From Leptotrichia sp. HSP-342 (GTDB lineage Bacteria; Fusobacteriota; Fusobacteriia; Fusobacteriales; Leptotrichiaceae), in the NCBI RefSeq assembly GCF_041199995.1, contig NZ_CP165646.1:1364001-1428000 (forward strand): a DNA stretch of 64,000 nucleotides. The letters run 5' to 3'. The notes beneath the pieces are model-generated. The model was given only the letters and a program-made list of their open reading frames with translations, searched no databases and was not told where the DNA came from. This document shows, piece after piece, positions 9,331 through 17,996 of this stretch (position 1 is the first letter of the stretch; each line of letters begins with the position of its first letter). The translations under genes were made by a program, and so were the position numbers.

Positions 9331-10101
9331 ATGAAATTTAACGTACTCACACTATTTCCTGAATTATTTGAACAATATTTATCCCAAACGATACTAAAAA
9401 GAGCAACAGAAAAAGATATCATCGATTTTAATATTGTCAACATAAGGGATTATGCTAGAAATAAACACAGCCAGATGGACGACATCCCTTTTGGCGGCGG
9501 TGCTGGAATGGTTTTAAAGCCAGAAGCCTACTGGAACTTCTTTTACGAAAACTACGAGTTTTACAACAACGAAAATAATGAAAATTCAAAAAAACCTTAT
9601 GTAATCTTTTTATCTCCACAAGGAAAACAGCTGACTCATAAAAAAGTTACTGAACTTTCAGAAAAAGATGCAATTGTACTTATTTCAGGACGTTATGAAG
9701 GTCTTGACCAAAGAGTAATTGATAAATTTGTGGATGAAGAAATTTCCATTGGAGATTATGTCCTAAGCAGCGGTGACTTGCCTTCCCTTGTAATCATGGA
9801 CTCTGTTATTCGTATAAAGGAAGGTGTAATAAAAAAAGAATCTTTTGAAACGGACTCATTTTACAACGGACTGCTTGGATTTCCCCAATACACAAGACCT
9901 GTAGAAATTGATGGCTATACTGTTCCAGAAGTATTGCGAAGCGGCAATCACGCTAAAATTGATGAATATAGGCAGTTTCACTCAATTGAGAAAACTATGA
10001 AGAATAGAATGGATTTGTTTGAAAAAAAGTTAGAAAATATTGATGAAGATTTGGAATTTAAGAAGGTTTATAAGAAATACTTAAAAAAGAAAGACATGTA
10101 G
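9331..10101 (+). CDS. trmD: tRNA (guanine-N1)-methyltransferase TrmD
   Basis: A 256-residue SPOUT enzyme making m1G37 in tRNAs with G36, which prevents +1 frameshifting. The N-terminus reads FNVLTLFPELFEQYL. The SAM knot includes FLSPQGKQLTHKKV, LISGRYEGLDQRV and ISIGDYVLSSGDLPSLV, with the catalytic-type Asp in DDIPFGGGAGMVL. The AAGAGGT ribosome site lies 6 nt before the ATG. It is full length and ordinary for the family. Confidence 0.97.
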   Translation: MKFNVLTLFPELFEQYLSQTILKRATEKDIIDFNIVNIRDYARNKHSQMDDIPFGGGAGMVLKPEAYWNFFYENYEFYNNENNENSKKPYVIFLSPQGKQLTHKKVTELSEKDAIVLISGRYEGLDQRVIDKFVDEEISIGDYVLSSGDLPSLVIMDSVIRIKEGVIKKESFETDSFYNGLLGFPQYTRPVEIDGYTVPEVLRSGNHAKIDEYRQFHSIEKTMKNRMDLFEKKLENIDEDLEFKKVYKKYLKKKDM

Positions 10102-10119
10102 TTAGGAGAGTGTATCGGG

Positions 10120-10644
10120 ATGATTTATGAATTGAACGGGATAAAACCTAAAATATTGGGAGAAGTGTTTATTGCTGAAAGTGCTGAGGTTATGGGAAAT
10201 GTAGAACTAAATGACGGGGCAAATATATGGTTCGGTGCGGTACTAAGAGGAGATGTGGAGAAAATAATTATAGGGAAAAATAGCAATGTTCAGGATAATT
10301 CGACATTACATACTGATTTTAGACTTCCTTGTATCGTGGGAGAAAATGTTACTGTAGGTCATAATGTGATACTTCATAGCTGTGAAATAGGAGATAATGT
10401 GATAGTAGGAATGGGCAGCACAGTTCTAAATGGGACAAAAATCGCTCCTAACTGTCTTATAGGTGCAGGTTCTTTAGTTACTCATAAAATTCCTTATGAG
10501 AAAGGCGTTCTCATTTTAGGAAGTCCTGCTAAAATAGTGAGAAAATTGACTGATGAAGAAATGGAGCATATTCAAAAAAATGCTGACCATTATGTAAAAA
10601 ATGGAAAATTGTTTACTAAAACTTTGAAAAAGGAGAATGTTTAA
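10120..10644 (+). CDS. gamma-carbonic anhydrase family protein
   Basis: A 174-residue left-handed beta-helix protein of the YrdA/PaaY/gamma-CA group with repeated hexapeptides. The zinc ligands are visible as the His of TLHTD, the His of VGHNV and the His of LHSCE, so the metal site is intact. Catalysis (CO2 hydration or a thioesterase-like reaction) is inferred from the family. AGGAGAG precedes the ATG. It is the last gene of the operon, 18 nt after trmD and followed by a terminator. Confidence 0.88.
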   Translation: MIYELNGIKPKILGEVFIAESAEVMGNVELNDGANIWFGAVLRGDVEKIIIGKNSNVQDNSTLHTDFRLPCIVGENVTVGHNVILHSCEIGDNVIVGMGSTVLNGTKIAPNCLIGAGSLVTHKIPYEKGVLILGSPAKIVRKLTDEEMEHIQKNADHYVKNGKLFTKTLKKENV

Positions 10645-10670
10645 AAAATCGTAAAGTATTATTATTTAAA

Positions 10671-10697
10671 GACAGCCTAAAGGTTGTCTTTTTTTTA
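10671..10697 (+). terminator. intrinsic terminator ending the U32-trmD operon
   Basis: GACAGCC, a TAAA loop, GGTTGTC (one G-U pair), then eight T. It lies 27 nt after the carbonic anhydrase stop. Confidence 0.9.
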
Positions 10698-10974
10698 TTT
10701 TACTATTAATATTCTTATATTTCCTTAGAAATAAAAAATTTGAAAAATTACTTTATTCATAACAACGAAGTTGGGAGTATAAAATGAAAAATAAAATAAA
10801 ATACTAATAATTTAAAAATAAACTATTTACTACTATTTCTATTTAATTAGTAAATGTTAATAAATTTCGAATTACATACTATGTTATATAACTTAAAATA
10901 TAGTGAAATAGGAGCTTCTGCATATACAGAAACTCTCTTTCTCATACAATATTAAATTTAAATCTATAAATTAC

Positions 10975-11157
10975 CTATTCAGTTTTATTAAAAAACTTAA
11001 ACAAATACTTTCCACCTAACCCAATAACAGCACCTATTACTGCAGTTGTCAATAATCCTGGAATCCATCCGTACATATCAATAACTTTGCTTCCAAGTAT
11101 GGAAGAAATTACAGAGGTTACTATAATTAATAAATTTTGATATTTTTTACTGCTCAC
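10975..11157 (-). CDS. small two-helix membrane protein
   Basis: A 60-residue hydrophobic protein. A short basic start (MSSKKYQN) is followed by two membrane helices, about residues 8-24 and 31-50, with a Gly-rich second helix and a charged tail ending FNKTE. The GTG start is chosen because GGAGGT ends 7 nt upstream; an upstream TTG in frame would overlap that site. Its size and topology resemble phage holins or small membrane stress proteins, but I do not recognise the family. It stands alone, with no clear partner. Confidence 0.6.
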   Translation of the reverse strand: MSSKKYQNLLIIVTSVISSILGSKVIDMYGWIPGLLTTAVIGAVIGLGGKYLFKFFNKTE

Positions 11158-11256
11158 AATTTTTACCTCCACCAACGATATTTTAATTTATTTTATCCTT
11201 CTGCATGTATATTACTCTAATTTAAATATTTTGTCAAATTACTTATTAATTAAAAT

Positions 11257-11289
11257 AAAAAAGAGCAATCTCATATTGAACTGCTCTCT
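11257..11289 (-). terminator. intrinsic terminator of the secreted-protein gene
   Basis: In the minus-strand RNA, AGAGCA pairs with TGCTCT across a 14-nt loop, followed by T6. It lies just downstream of the stop at 11315. Confidence 0.7.
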
Positions 11290-11314
11290 AATTTTTACTT
11301 TATATTTTAAGATT

Positions 11315-11809
11315 TTAATTTACGGCTACTCTTTGTAGAACTTCGATTACATTTAAGTTTTTATCAAGTATAACTACTGTATTGTGTTTTTTATCAAATC
11401 CGAAATACAATCTTGCGTGTTTTTTCCCATCCAAGGCTACATAATTATTTACATAATATACACCTTTTTTCCCTGCTGAATAAATTTTATATGATCCGTA
11501 TACTGTACTGTCATCATCAATATCGTCATAGATTTTTTCTTGTATTTCTCCACCTGTTTTTTTACCAATTTCATAGCCTTGGACTAATTCATCTATTTTC
11601 CCTTTATTATCCTCCGTTATAAAAAATGAATATCTTTCAGGATATTTATTGTTATCAAAACTTCCATCCATCCAGTAATAACCGTTAGGAGTTGCTCCTT
11701 CCAACACCTCCTTCAATGAAATTTCCAATGTTTTATTTGAAGGTGTAAATTTTTCTGCAAATACAGACATTCCTATTGCCAACATTGATACTAGAATTAA
11801 TTTTTTCAT
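11315..11809 (-). CDS. secreted protein of unknown function
   Basis: A 164-residue protein with a clear signal peptide (MKKLILVSMLAIGMSVFA, cleavage before EK). The mature domain is polar, aromatic and acidic, with YYWMDGSFDNN, a DDIDDDS stretch and VYYVNNYVALDGKKHARLYFG. I recognise no family. GGAGAG precedes the ATG, and it has its own terminator and no operon partner. It is likely periplasmic or outer-surface in a diderm. Confidence 0.7.
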   Translation of the reverse strand: MKKLILVSMLAIGMSVFAEKFTPSNKTLEISLKEVLEGATPNGYYWMDGSFDNNKYPERYSFFITEDNKGKIDELVQGYEIGKKTGGEIQEKIYDDIDDDSTVYGSYKIYSAGKKGVYYVNNYVALDGKKHARLYFGFDKKHNTVVILDKNLNVIEVLQRVAVN

Positions 11810-11928
11810 AACTTTCCACTCTCCTGCTCTAATTTTGATTTACAAATTGATTCTATCATACGAACCTTAAAATAAAATGAAAAAAATACTTTAAAAAATA
11901 AAATTTAAGATACACCCAAACCTATTTA

Positions 11929-12010
11929 AAATGAAACTGCTAAAATTATATAAATTGAGAAGTTGAGTTAAGTAGTCATAGCTTTTGAATTCGCTTTTAA
12001 AGAAGTTTTA
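11929..12010 (+). repeat. ~80-bp direct repeat, copy 1
   Basis: Matches 14476-14557 in the same orientation. The core 11962-12009 agrees at about 45 of 48 positions (GTTGAGTTA...TAGTCAT...GCTTTTGA...TTCGCTTTTAAAGAAG), and the 30 bp before it at about three quarters. It contains no ORF. The two copies bracket the malolactic-type enzyme gene. Confidence 0.75.
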
Positions 12011-12371
12011 CTATAATATAATTCAGAATATATTAATAGCGGAATATGTTTATAAACAGAATTTTGTTCTAGTATTTATTTAACAAATATACTGTTAAGT
12101 TTATACTAAACTAAAAAACATACTAGATTTAAATAAAAAAGAAATTAAAGGGTGAATGTAATCTCAAAGACACAAAATTATAGATTTCGGGCATTTAACA
12201 AAAATTCTTAAGACATATTCAATGCAATTTTTATAATATTTTTTCATTAATATCCTATCCTTACTAATATTTTAATACATAATTGTCATGATTTTTTAAA
12301 TTTGTTACAATATATTATTACATTATTTTACAACAGACAAAAAAAATAATTTAAATAACAGGATAAACAAA
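12011..12371. other. leader region before the malolactic-type gene, no gene seen
   Basis: An AT-rich spacer between repeat copy 1 and the promoter. A short open stretch near 12150-12210 reads like a transposase scrap (YRFRAFNKN) but is too short to call. Confidence 0.4.
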
Positions 12372-12400
12372 TTGATTTCAGAATATTTCAGTGTTATACT
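12372..12400 (+). promoter_or_regulatory. promoter of the malolactic/malic enzyme gene
   Basis: TTGATT (12372-12377), a 17-nt spacer and TATACT (12395-12400) with an extended -10 TG. Transcription would start near 12407, giving a ~50-nt leader with an AGAGGTG ribosome site. Confidence 0.65.
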
Positions 12401-12458
12401 TGAATTATCTGATTATTGCAAAAAATAAATTTGAAATACTATTTAGAGGTGATTATTT

Positions 12459-14093
12459 ATGAAATTAGGTTATGAAATTTTAAACAATCCATTCCTTAAC
12501 AAAGGTACAGCTTTTACAAAAAAAGAAAGAGAAGAATATGGATTATTAGGACTTTTACCACCGTATATTCAAACTATAGATGAACAGGCAAAACAGGCTT
12601 ATGGACAATTTCTGAAAAAAGACAAGTTAATTGAAAAAAGACATTTCTTAATGGAAATTTTTAATACAAACAGAACATTATTTTATTATTTATTTAGCAA
12701 ACACGTAGTTGAATTTATGCCAATTGTTTATGATCCTGTAATTGCAGAAAGTATAGAAAATTATAGTGAATTATTTGTAAATCCTCAGAATGCGGCTTAT
12801 TTGTCAGTAAAAGAGCCCGAAAACATAGAAACTATTTTAAGAAATGCTGCTGACAACAGAAAAATCCGTTTAATTGTCGTTACTGATGCAGAAGGAATCC
12901 TTGGAATTGGTGACTGGGGAACTAACGGAGTTGACATTTCAGTTGGAAAACTGATGGTTTACACTGCCGCCGCTGGAATTGATCCCGCTACTGTCCTGCC
13001 AGTTGTAATTGATGCTGGAACAAATAGAAAAGAACTGCTGGAAAACGACTTGTATCTAGGAAATAGATTTGAGAGAGTTCGAGGAGATGAATATTATAAC
13101 TTTATAGACAAATTTGTAAAAACAGCTGAAAAACTTTTCCCAAATTTATATCTTCATTGGGAAGACTTTGGAAGATTAAATGCGGCAAATATTTTAAATA
13201 AATATGAAAATGAAATCACAACTTTTAACGACGATATACAGGGAACTGGAATTATCACTTTAGCTGGAATCTTAGGCGCATTAAAAATTTCAGGCGAAAA
13301 GCTTACTGAGCAAGTTTATATGTGTTTTGGTGCAGGAACTGCTGGAGCTGGAATTGCTAGACGTATTTTTAATGAAATGGTTGCACAGGGTCTTTCTGAA
13401 GAAGAAGCAAAAAAGCGGTTTTATCTAGTTGACAAACAAGGCTTATTATTTGAAGACACAGAAGGACTAACTCCAGAACAAACTCCTTTTGCAAGAAAAC
13501 GAAGTGAATTTACAAATGCAAATGAATTAACTACTTTGGAAGCCGCTGTAAAAGCTGTAAAACCAACTATACTTGTCGGAACTTCCACAGTGCCAAAGAC
13601 TTTCACAAAGGAAATCGTTCAGGAAATGGCAAAACACACTGCAAGACCAATAATTTTTCCACTTAGCAACCCAACAAGGCTAGCAGAAGCCAGTGCAAAA
13701 GATCTTATCGAATGGACAGACGGAAAAGCTCTCGTTGCAACAGGAATACCATCAGACCCAATAGAGCTTAACGGAATCACCTATGAAATTGGACAAGCAA
13801 ACAATGCTCTAATCTATCCTGGGTTAGGACTTGGAATTATCGCAACAAAATCAAAGATTGTAAACGACAAAATAATCTCAGCAGCCGCACATTCACTAGG
13901 CGGAATCATCGACACAACAAAACCTGGAGCTGCTGTACTTCCTCCAGTATCAAAACTGACAGAATTTTCTGAAACTGTGGCACTGTCAGTTGGACAAAGC
14001 GTACTAGATCAAAAATTAAATACAGAACCCATAAGCGATTTAAAAGAAGCAATAAAAAATGCAAAATGGATTCCTGAATACAAGGATTTTTAA
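12459..14093 (+). CDS. mleS: malolactic enzyme / NAD-dependent malic enzyme family
   Basis: A 544-residue malic-enzyme-fold protein. The N-terminus [15 protein letters not shown] and the blocks [31 protein letters not shown] and [10 protein letters not shown] are very close to the lactic-acid-bacterial malolactic enzyme as I recall it. So is the C-terminal [22 protein letters not shown]. That enzyme decarboxylates L-malate directly to L-lactate with NAD+ and Mn2+. The Rossmann motif is [15 protein letters not shown]. An ordinary NAD-malic enzyme giving pyruvate is the alternative. No MleP-type malate carrier or MleR regulator is adjacent. Repeats lie on both sides. Confidence 0.75.
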   Translation: MKLGYEILNNPFLNKGTAFTKKEREEYGLLGLLPPYIQTIDEQAKQAYGQFLKKDKLIEKRHFLMEIFNTNRTLFYYLFSKHVVEFMPIVYDPVIAESIENYSELFVNPQNAAYLSVKEPENIETILRNAADNRKIRLIVVTDAEGILGIGDWGTNGVDISVGKLMVYTAAAGIDPATVLPVVIDAGTNRKELLENDLYLGNRFERVRGDEYYNFIDKFVKTAEKLFPNLYLHWEDFGRLNAANILNKYENEITTFNDDIQGTGIITLAGILGALKISGEKLTEQVYMCFGAGTAGAGIARRIFNEMVAQGLSEEEAKKRFYLVDKQGLLFEDTEGLTPEQTPFARKRSEFTNANELTTLEAAVKAVKPTILVGTSTVPKTFTKEIVQEMAKHTARPIIFPLSNPTRLAEASAKDLIEWTDGKALVATGIPSDPIELNGITYEIGQANNALIYPGLGLGIIATKSKIVNDKIISAAAHSLGGIIDTTKPGAAVLPPVSKLTEFSETVALSVGQSVLDQKLNTEPISDLKEAIKNAKWIPEYKDF

Positions 14094-14475
14094 TTAATTT
14101 TTCCAATTTTTAAGAGTAAAATAAATTCTAAAAACTTAGATACTTACTGCTTATTTGATAAATGAAAAATACATGGATAGAGTAGATAGGGTTGTAACGA
14201 GTTAAAAAATACAGTAAAAGATATTTATTGTTATTAACTACTAAAACAGTAGATTTAAACTTATTATAAACTTTTTTTGCAAAGGCTTACTCCCCTTTCT
14301 ACTAAATAAAGAAATAATATATTTTTATTTTTTTAATAAGTTTAATTTAATTTTTTTCAAAAAAATACTGTATAGTCCTTTAGGTATTATTCATTAAGTT
14401 ATAGATAACAAAAGATATAAACTAAATTTCAATTGACTTCTTTTACTAAAAAATATGTGTACTTGAACTCATTCA
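14094..14475. other. intergenic, no gene seen
   Basis: An AT-rich spacer after the enzyme gene. No clear terminator hairpin immediately follows the stop, and no ORF is supported. Confidence 0.4.
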
Positions 14476-14557
14476 AAATTGAAATACTAAAAATCATATA
14501 AATATAAGGGTTGAGTTAGTAGTCATTGCTTTTGAGTTCGCTTTTAAAGAAGTTTTC
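14476..14557 (+). repeat. ~80-bp direct repeat, copy 2
   Basis: The second copy of the element at 11929-12010, same orientation, about 2.55 kb away. The core is 14510-14556. It lies between the enzyme gene and the rpmA terminator. Confidence 0.75.
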
Positions 14558-14610
14558 TTATAAATTATTAGAAAAATATTCATTAATAAGTATTTATTTT
14601 ATAAAATTCA

Positions 14611-14650
14611 AATAAAAAATACTATCCTATTTCTAAGACAGTATTTTAAA
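14611..14650 (-). terminator. intrinsic terminator of rplU-prp-rpmA
   Basis: Arms 14617-14626 and 14637-14646 pair fully (one G-U) only in minus-strand RNA and are followed by T. This matches the direction of rpmA. Confidence 0.75.
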
Positions 14651-14672
14651 AATATATTATACAATTTTATTA

Positions 14673-14966
14673 CTATGCTTCTGCTCTTTCAGGATAAATA
14701 CTTACTCTTTTTTTACCATTTCCAAATTTTTCAAATTTTACATATCCATCAGTTAATGCGAATAAAGTGTAATCTTTTCCTAATTTAGCGTTAGTTCCTG
14801 CGTGAAATTTACTTCCTCTTTGTCTTACAATAATATTTCCAGCTTTTACAGCTTCTCCATCATATTTTTTTACTCCTAAATATTTAGGGTTAGAATCTCT
14901 ACCATTTCTAGTTGATCCTTGCCCTTTTTTTGAGGCAAATAACTGTAAGTTTAATTTTAATAACAT
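14673..14966 (-). CDS. rpmA: 50S ribosomal protein L27, with cleavable N-terminal extension
   Basis: A 97-residue L27, with [36 protein letters not shown] and [17 protein letters not shown] all typical. The protein begins with LKLNLQLFA before SKKG. That is the sequence removed by the Prp protease in Staphylococcus, Clostridia and Fusobacteria to expose the peptidyl-transferase-proximal tail. The matching prp gene is directly upstream in the same operon. A good GGAGG site precedes the ATG. Confidence 0.96.
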   Translation of the reverse strand: MLLKLNLQLFASKKGQGSTRNGRDSNPKYLGVKKYDGEAVKAGNIIVRQRGSKFHAGTNAKLGKDYTLFALTDGYVKFEKFGNGKKRVSIYPERAEA

Positions 14967-15042
14967 TTTCCAACCTCCTTGATTTCTTTTTCATATTTTA
15001 TTTCTTGGATTCTTTTCAAATCTTAACTTCTGAACTTAAAAT

Positions 15043-15381
15043 TTATATTTTTATTTCTTTAAGTTTCACAAAATTACTATAACTTTTTGCAACTTCCTTC
15101 AAATACAAATACATTGATTCAACCAAAATATCTGCATTTTTTAGTTCATCATCAGTCAATCCAGAATTTTTTAAATCACAGGAAATATACCCATCTTTTT
15201 CTGTAAACTTCAATTTTTTCTTAAGTTTCAAAGTTTCAATAAGTCCATTTACTGTCATTTGTCCTACTGATGAAACAGCTGCACAAATTACATCTTCTCC
15301 ATATTCTGAAAAATTTGCATGTCCTTTTATTTCAAAATATGTTATTTTATTTTTTTGTCTTTGAATTTCTATTCTTATCAT
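15043..15381 (-). CDS. prp: ribosomal-processing cysteine protease Prp
   Basis: A 112-residue YsxB/Prp-family protein. The catalytic His lies in FEIKGHANFSEYGEDV and the Cys in VICAAVSSV, spaced as in characterised Prp. It cleaves the N-terminal extension of pre-L27, encoded by the next gene. It sits between rplU and rpmA, the order used as a hallmark of L27 processing. Start and length are normal. Confidence 0.93.
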   Translation of the reverse strand: MIRIEIQRQKNKITYFEIKGHANFSEYGEDVICAAVSSVGQMTVNGLIETLKLKKKLKFTEKDGYISCDLKNSGLTDDELKNADILVESMYLYLKEVAKSYSNFVKLKEIKI

Positions 15382-15428
15382 TCAAACCACAACAACTTTC
15401 ACAATCTAAATTATATTAAAAAATACAA

Positions 15429-15737
15429 TTAAGCATTGATTGATTTAATTTCAATTGCTGTAAAAGATTGTCTATGCCCTTTTTTTCTGTAGTAAGTTTT
15501 TTTGTTATATTTAAAGTTAATTTTTTTATCAGCTTTTCCATGAGATTTAACTGTAGCTACAACTTTAGCTCCTTCTACAACTGGAGTTCCAACTGTTACG
15601 TTATCTCCTTCTCCAACTAATAGAACTTCATTAATTTCGATGTCTGAATCAACATCAGCTGCTAATTTTTCAACTTTTAATACAGTTCCAACTTCTACTT
15701 TGTACTGTTTTCCACCTGTTTTAATTACTGCAAACAT
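15429..15737 (-). CDS. rplU: 50S ribosomal protein L21
   Basis: A 102-residue L21, with [24 protein letters not shown] at the N-terminus and the RNA-binding [19 protein letters not shown] near the C-terminus. It is the first gene of rplU-prp-rpmA. GGAGGTGA lies 6 nt before the ATG. The 65-nt leader after the promoter can fold a small hairpin. Confidence 0.97.
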   Translation of the reverse strand: MFAVIKTGGKQYKVEVGTVLKVEKLAADVDSDIEINEVLLVGEGDNVTVGTPVVEGAKVVATVKSHGKADKKINFKYNKKTYYRKKGHRQSFTAIEIKSINA

Positions 15738-15763
15738 TTATGTTCACCTCCAAATAATTTATC

Positions 15764-15837
15764 GCTATCATTGGTATTAGCCACCAATTTTATGCGTATA
15801 TCTTAATTAGTTTACTATATTTTCACTAATTTGTCAA
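15764..15837 (-). promoter_or_regulatory. promoter and short leader of rplU operon
   Basis: On the minus strand, TTGACA (complement of 15832-15837), a 17-nt spacer and TAAACT (complement of 15809-15814). The predicted leader contains a 5-bp hairpin (15771-15775 with 15783-15787). Autogenous control through the leader is possible but only inferred. Confidence 0.65.
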
Positions 15838-15851
15838 ATTATTTTTATAAA

Positions 15852-15938
15852 TGGCGGAAGTAGAGGGACTCGAACCCACAAGACGTTTAACCGCCCACAG
15901 CTTTCCAAGCTGCTGCCATACCATTAGGCGATACTTCC
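15852..15938 (-). tRNA. tRNA-Ser (anticodon GGA)
   Basis: Read on the minus strand: a 7-bp acceptor stem (GGAAGTA with TACTTCC), D arm GCC/GGC, and anticodon loop TTGGAAA in a GCAGC/GCTGT stem. A long variable arm of the serine type, a T loop TTCGAGT and an encoded CCA end follow. The T stem has one T-T mismatch. 87 nt. Confidence 0.9.
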
Positions 15939-16065
15939 ACTTTTACAAAATAACTACGAATATTATACTAAACTTTCCTATAAAAGTCAACGAATTTATT
16001 GTATCTCGTATATCTCTTTGTGTGTAGATACTACTATTTTCTTGTAGATTCATTATTACCCAGTA

Positions 16066-16836
16066 TTATTTATTTTGATTTTTTCTGTAAATATTAAATC
16101 CAGTTGCCTGATTTGTTGCCATTATTGTAATATCTGAAATTTGTACGTGTTTTGGCTGGTTTGCAATATAAACTATTATATTTGCAATATCTTCTGGCTT
16201 CAATGCCTCAATTCCTTCATAAACCTTTTTAGCCTGCTCTGTATTCCCATGGAATCTTACATTACTAAAATTAGTTTCCACAATTCCAGGCTGAACAGTA
16301 GTTACTTTAATATTTTTATCAATGGTATCAATTCTAATTCCATCACTTAAAACCTTTACAGCCGATTTAGTCGCACAATAGACGGCAGCTCCTGCATAAG
16401 CATAAATTCCAGCAGTTGAGCCAATGTTTATAATATGCCCCTCATTATTTGCAACCATGCTTGGTAAAATTTGTCTTGTAACATACAATAATCCTTTTAT
16501 ATTAGTGTCTATCATTCGTTCAATATCCACAATATCATATTCCTGAAATTTATCAAGTCCCAAGGCAAGTCCTGCATTATTTATAAGGATATCCACCTTT
16601 TTCACATCATCTAGTATTTTTTTGGTAAATTTAACAACATCATTATATTTCGTAACATCAAGAACAAAAATATACGCATTAGTACCATATTTTCTATCAA
16701 TATCAGCCTTTATTTCTTTTAATTTTTCTATATTTCTAGCACACAAAATCACATTATCCCCATTTTTCGCAAAGGCATAAGCTGTTTCCTTCCCAATTCC
16801 ACTTGTAGCTCCAGTAATAAAAATATTTCTATTCAT
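16066..16836 (-). CDS. SDR-family NAD(P)-dependent oxidoreductase (YdfG-like)
   Basis: A 256-residue classical short-chain dehydrogenase. The cofactor motif is TGATSGIG near residue 8, followed by NNAGLA, the catalytic Ser in NIGSTAGIY and the YxxxK pair in YCATKSAVK. It is closest in pattern to YdfG, which reduces 3-hydroxy acids or malonic semialdehyde; the substrate is inferred. AGGGAGTGAG precedes the ATG. It is transcribed like the toxin gene upstream but probably separately. Confidence 0.88.
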   Translation of the reverse strand: MNRNIFITGATSGIGKETAYAFAKNGDNVILCARNIEKLKEIKADIDRKYGTNAYIFVLDVTKYNDVVKFTKKILDDVKKVDILINNAGLALGLDKFQEYDIVDIERMIDTNIKGLLYVTRQILPSMVANNEGHIINIGSTAGIYAYAGAAVYCATKSAVKVLSDGIRIDTIDKNIKVTTVQPGIVETNFSNVRFHGNTEQAKKVYEGIEALKPEDIANIIVYIANQPKHVQISDITIMATNQATGFNIYRKNQNK

Positions 16837-16871
16837 AAAAACTCACTCCCTATATTTGAATTTATCATTAT

Positions 16872-17171
16872 TTATTTTAAAAATGATTTTTTTAATTTAT
16901 TTAAAATCAAATATACTTTACTCCTATGTTCTATTTCAACAGCTAAAACTATTAATTTATCATCTTGTATTTCAACTATTATCCTGTAATTTTTTAATGG
17001 TTTGTACTTCCAATATCCTTTTAAATTATGGCTCAAAGCCTCCCCTTTGATTCTTGGATTTTCAGAATTGTCTATTTTTTTCAGAAAATCATAAATTTTT
17101 TTACTTGTATTTTTATCCATTTTTTGTAATTTTTTTGCTGCATATTTAGATAACAATACTCTATATTTCAC
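16872..17171 (-). CDS. type II toxin, RelE/ParE family
   Basis: A 99-residue basic protein with the RelE/ParE fold pattern: YRVLLSKYAAKKLQKMD, the middle block LKGYWKYKPLKNYRIIVEIQ and a closing IEHRSKVY. It probably cleaves mRNA on the ribosome. The GTG start follows the antitoxin stop with no gap (TAA then GTG), so translation is coupled. The basic and His residues near the C-terminus fit an active RelE. Function is inferred from family and context. Confidence 0.87.
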   Translation of the reverse strand: MKYRVLLSKYAAKKLQKMDKNTSKKIYDFLKKIDNSENPRIKGEALSHNLKGYWKYKPLKNYRIIVEIQDDKLIVLAVEIEHRSKVYLILNKLKKSFLK

Positions 17172-17399
17172 TTAAAATCCCATTTTCTTTCCAAAATCTT
17201 CAAGAGGTATCATTGGCGATTTTTTAGCTTTTTCAGATAACTTCACTATTCTTTTTATTTCTGATTTGGAAATTTGTTCATTTTCTTCTATTTTATCTAA
17301 TTCTTTTGATATTAAGTCATTGATAAAGTTGTTATCATATTCTAAAACTTCCTTTAACTGTTTTTGTTTTCTTTCATTTAATTCAACATCTATAATCAT
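17172..17399 (-). CDS. antitoxin of the RelE-type module
   Basis: A 75-residue acidic, helical protein (MIIDVELNERKQKQLKEVL, then KELDKIEENEQISKS) encoded directly upstream of the toxin. A RelB-like role is inferred from context and size; the exact family is not recognised. AGGAGGAAA lies before the ATG. Its C-terminal tail PMIPLEDFGKKMGF may wrap the toxin. Confidence 0.82.
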   Translation of the reverse strand: MIIDVELNERKQKQLKEVLEYDNNFINDLISKELDKIEENEQISKSEIKRIVKLSEKAKKSPMIPLEDFGKKMGF

Positions 17400-17482
17400 C
17401 GTACTTTCCTCCTAAAATAGATTTTGTAATTTTTTTAGAATTCAAATAATTTTTAAATTTATTTAAAAATATCCACATTTTT

Positions 17483-17512
17483 ATTATACCACAAAATTTT
17501 AATTTAAGTGTT
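17483..17512 (-). promoter_or_regulatory. extended -10 promoter of the toxin-antitoxin operon
   Basis: On the minus strand, TATAAT (complement of 17483-17488) with an upstream TGG giving an extended -10. The -35 is weak. It lies between the unknown-gene cluster and the antitoxin, so the module can be expressed alone. Confidence 0.55.
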
Positions 17513-17975
17513 ATTTTATGTCCAATTTATTTTTCTGATGAAATTTTTGTCTCAACTTCAGTTTAAAAATCCCTATCCCTTTTTCAATGCTCATTTCCTG
17601 TGAAAAATTATACACAAACATATTCGTAAATTTCAAATCCATTTTTTTATTTGAACCTAAATCAACAAACATTTCCAAATTTCTGTAATCACTTTTTTCG
17701 AGATAGGACTCAGCCCATTCCACTAAATCTATTATATTCTTTTTATTTCTTTCATACAAATCATCATTCATACTCTCATTTTCTAAATTATTTCCTGTAT
17801 TTTCCAAGTTTGAAATAATTTTCCCAATTATTTCCATTTCTACTGTGCTTCTGCTGTTTGCAAGATTTGTATCTTCTGCAAGTCCAATTTTATATTTCAC
17901 TTCCATAATCTCGTCTTCACTTACATTTATTTCCTTTTTATTTTCCTCATCTGTAATTTTCAATCTATATTTCAT
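17511..17975 (-). CDS. protein of unknown function, third gene of a linked set
   Basis: A 154-residue acidic protein beginning KYRLKITDEENKKEINVS, with a central Asn-rich linker and a C-terminal half including VEWAESYLEKSDYRNLEM and FNMFVYNFSQE-like segments. No signal peptide or membrane segment. The ATG is preceded by AAGGGGGAG. It follows two other unknown genes with tight spacing. No family was recognised. A link to the VgrG-like gene 3 kb away is possible but unproven. Confidence 0.65.
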   Translation of the reverse strand: MKYRLKITDEENKKEINVSEDEIMEVKYKIGLAEDTNLANSRSTVEMEIIGKIISNLENTGNNLENESMNDDLYERNKKNIIDLVEWAESYLEKSDYRNLEMFVDLGSNKKMDLKFTNMFVYNFSQEMSIEKGIGIFKLKLRQKFHQKNKLDIK

Positions 17976-17996
17976 TTTTTCTCCCCCTTTATTTTG

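Noticed and set aside
12131..12240. Short open stretch reading like a transposase fragment (YRFRAFNKN)
   Set aside because: Too short and frame-broken to tell from chance in AT-rich DNA.
14255..14320. Minus-strand AAAGGGGAGTAAGCC-like string suggesting a yybP-ykoY riboswitch
   Set aside because: No suitable gene follows on that strand and the remaining motif is not found.
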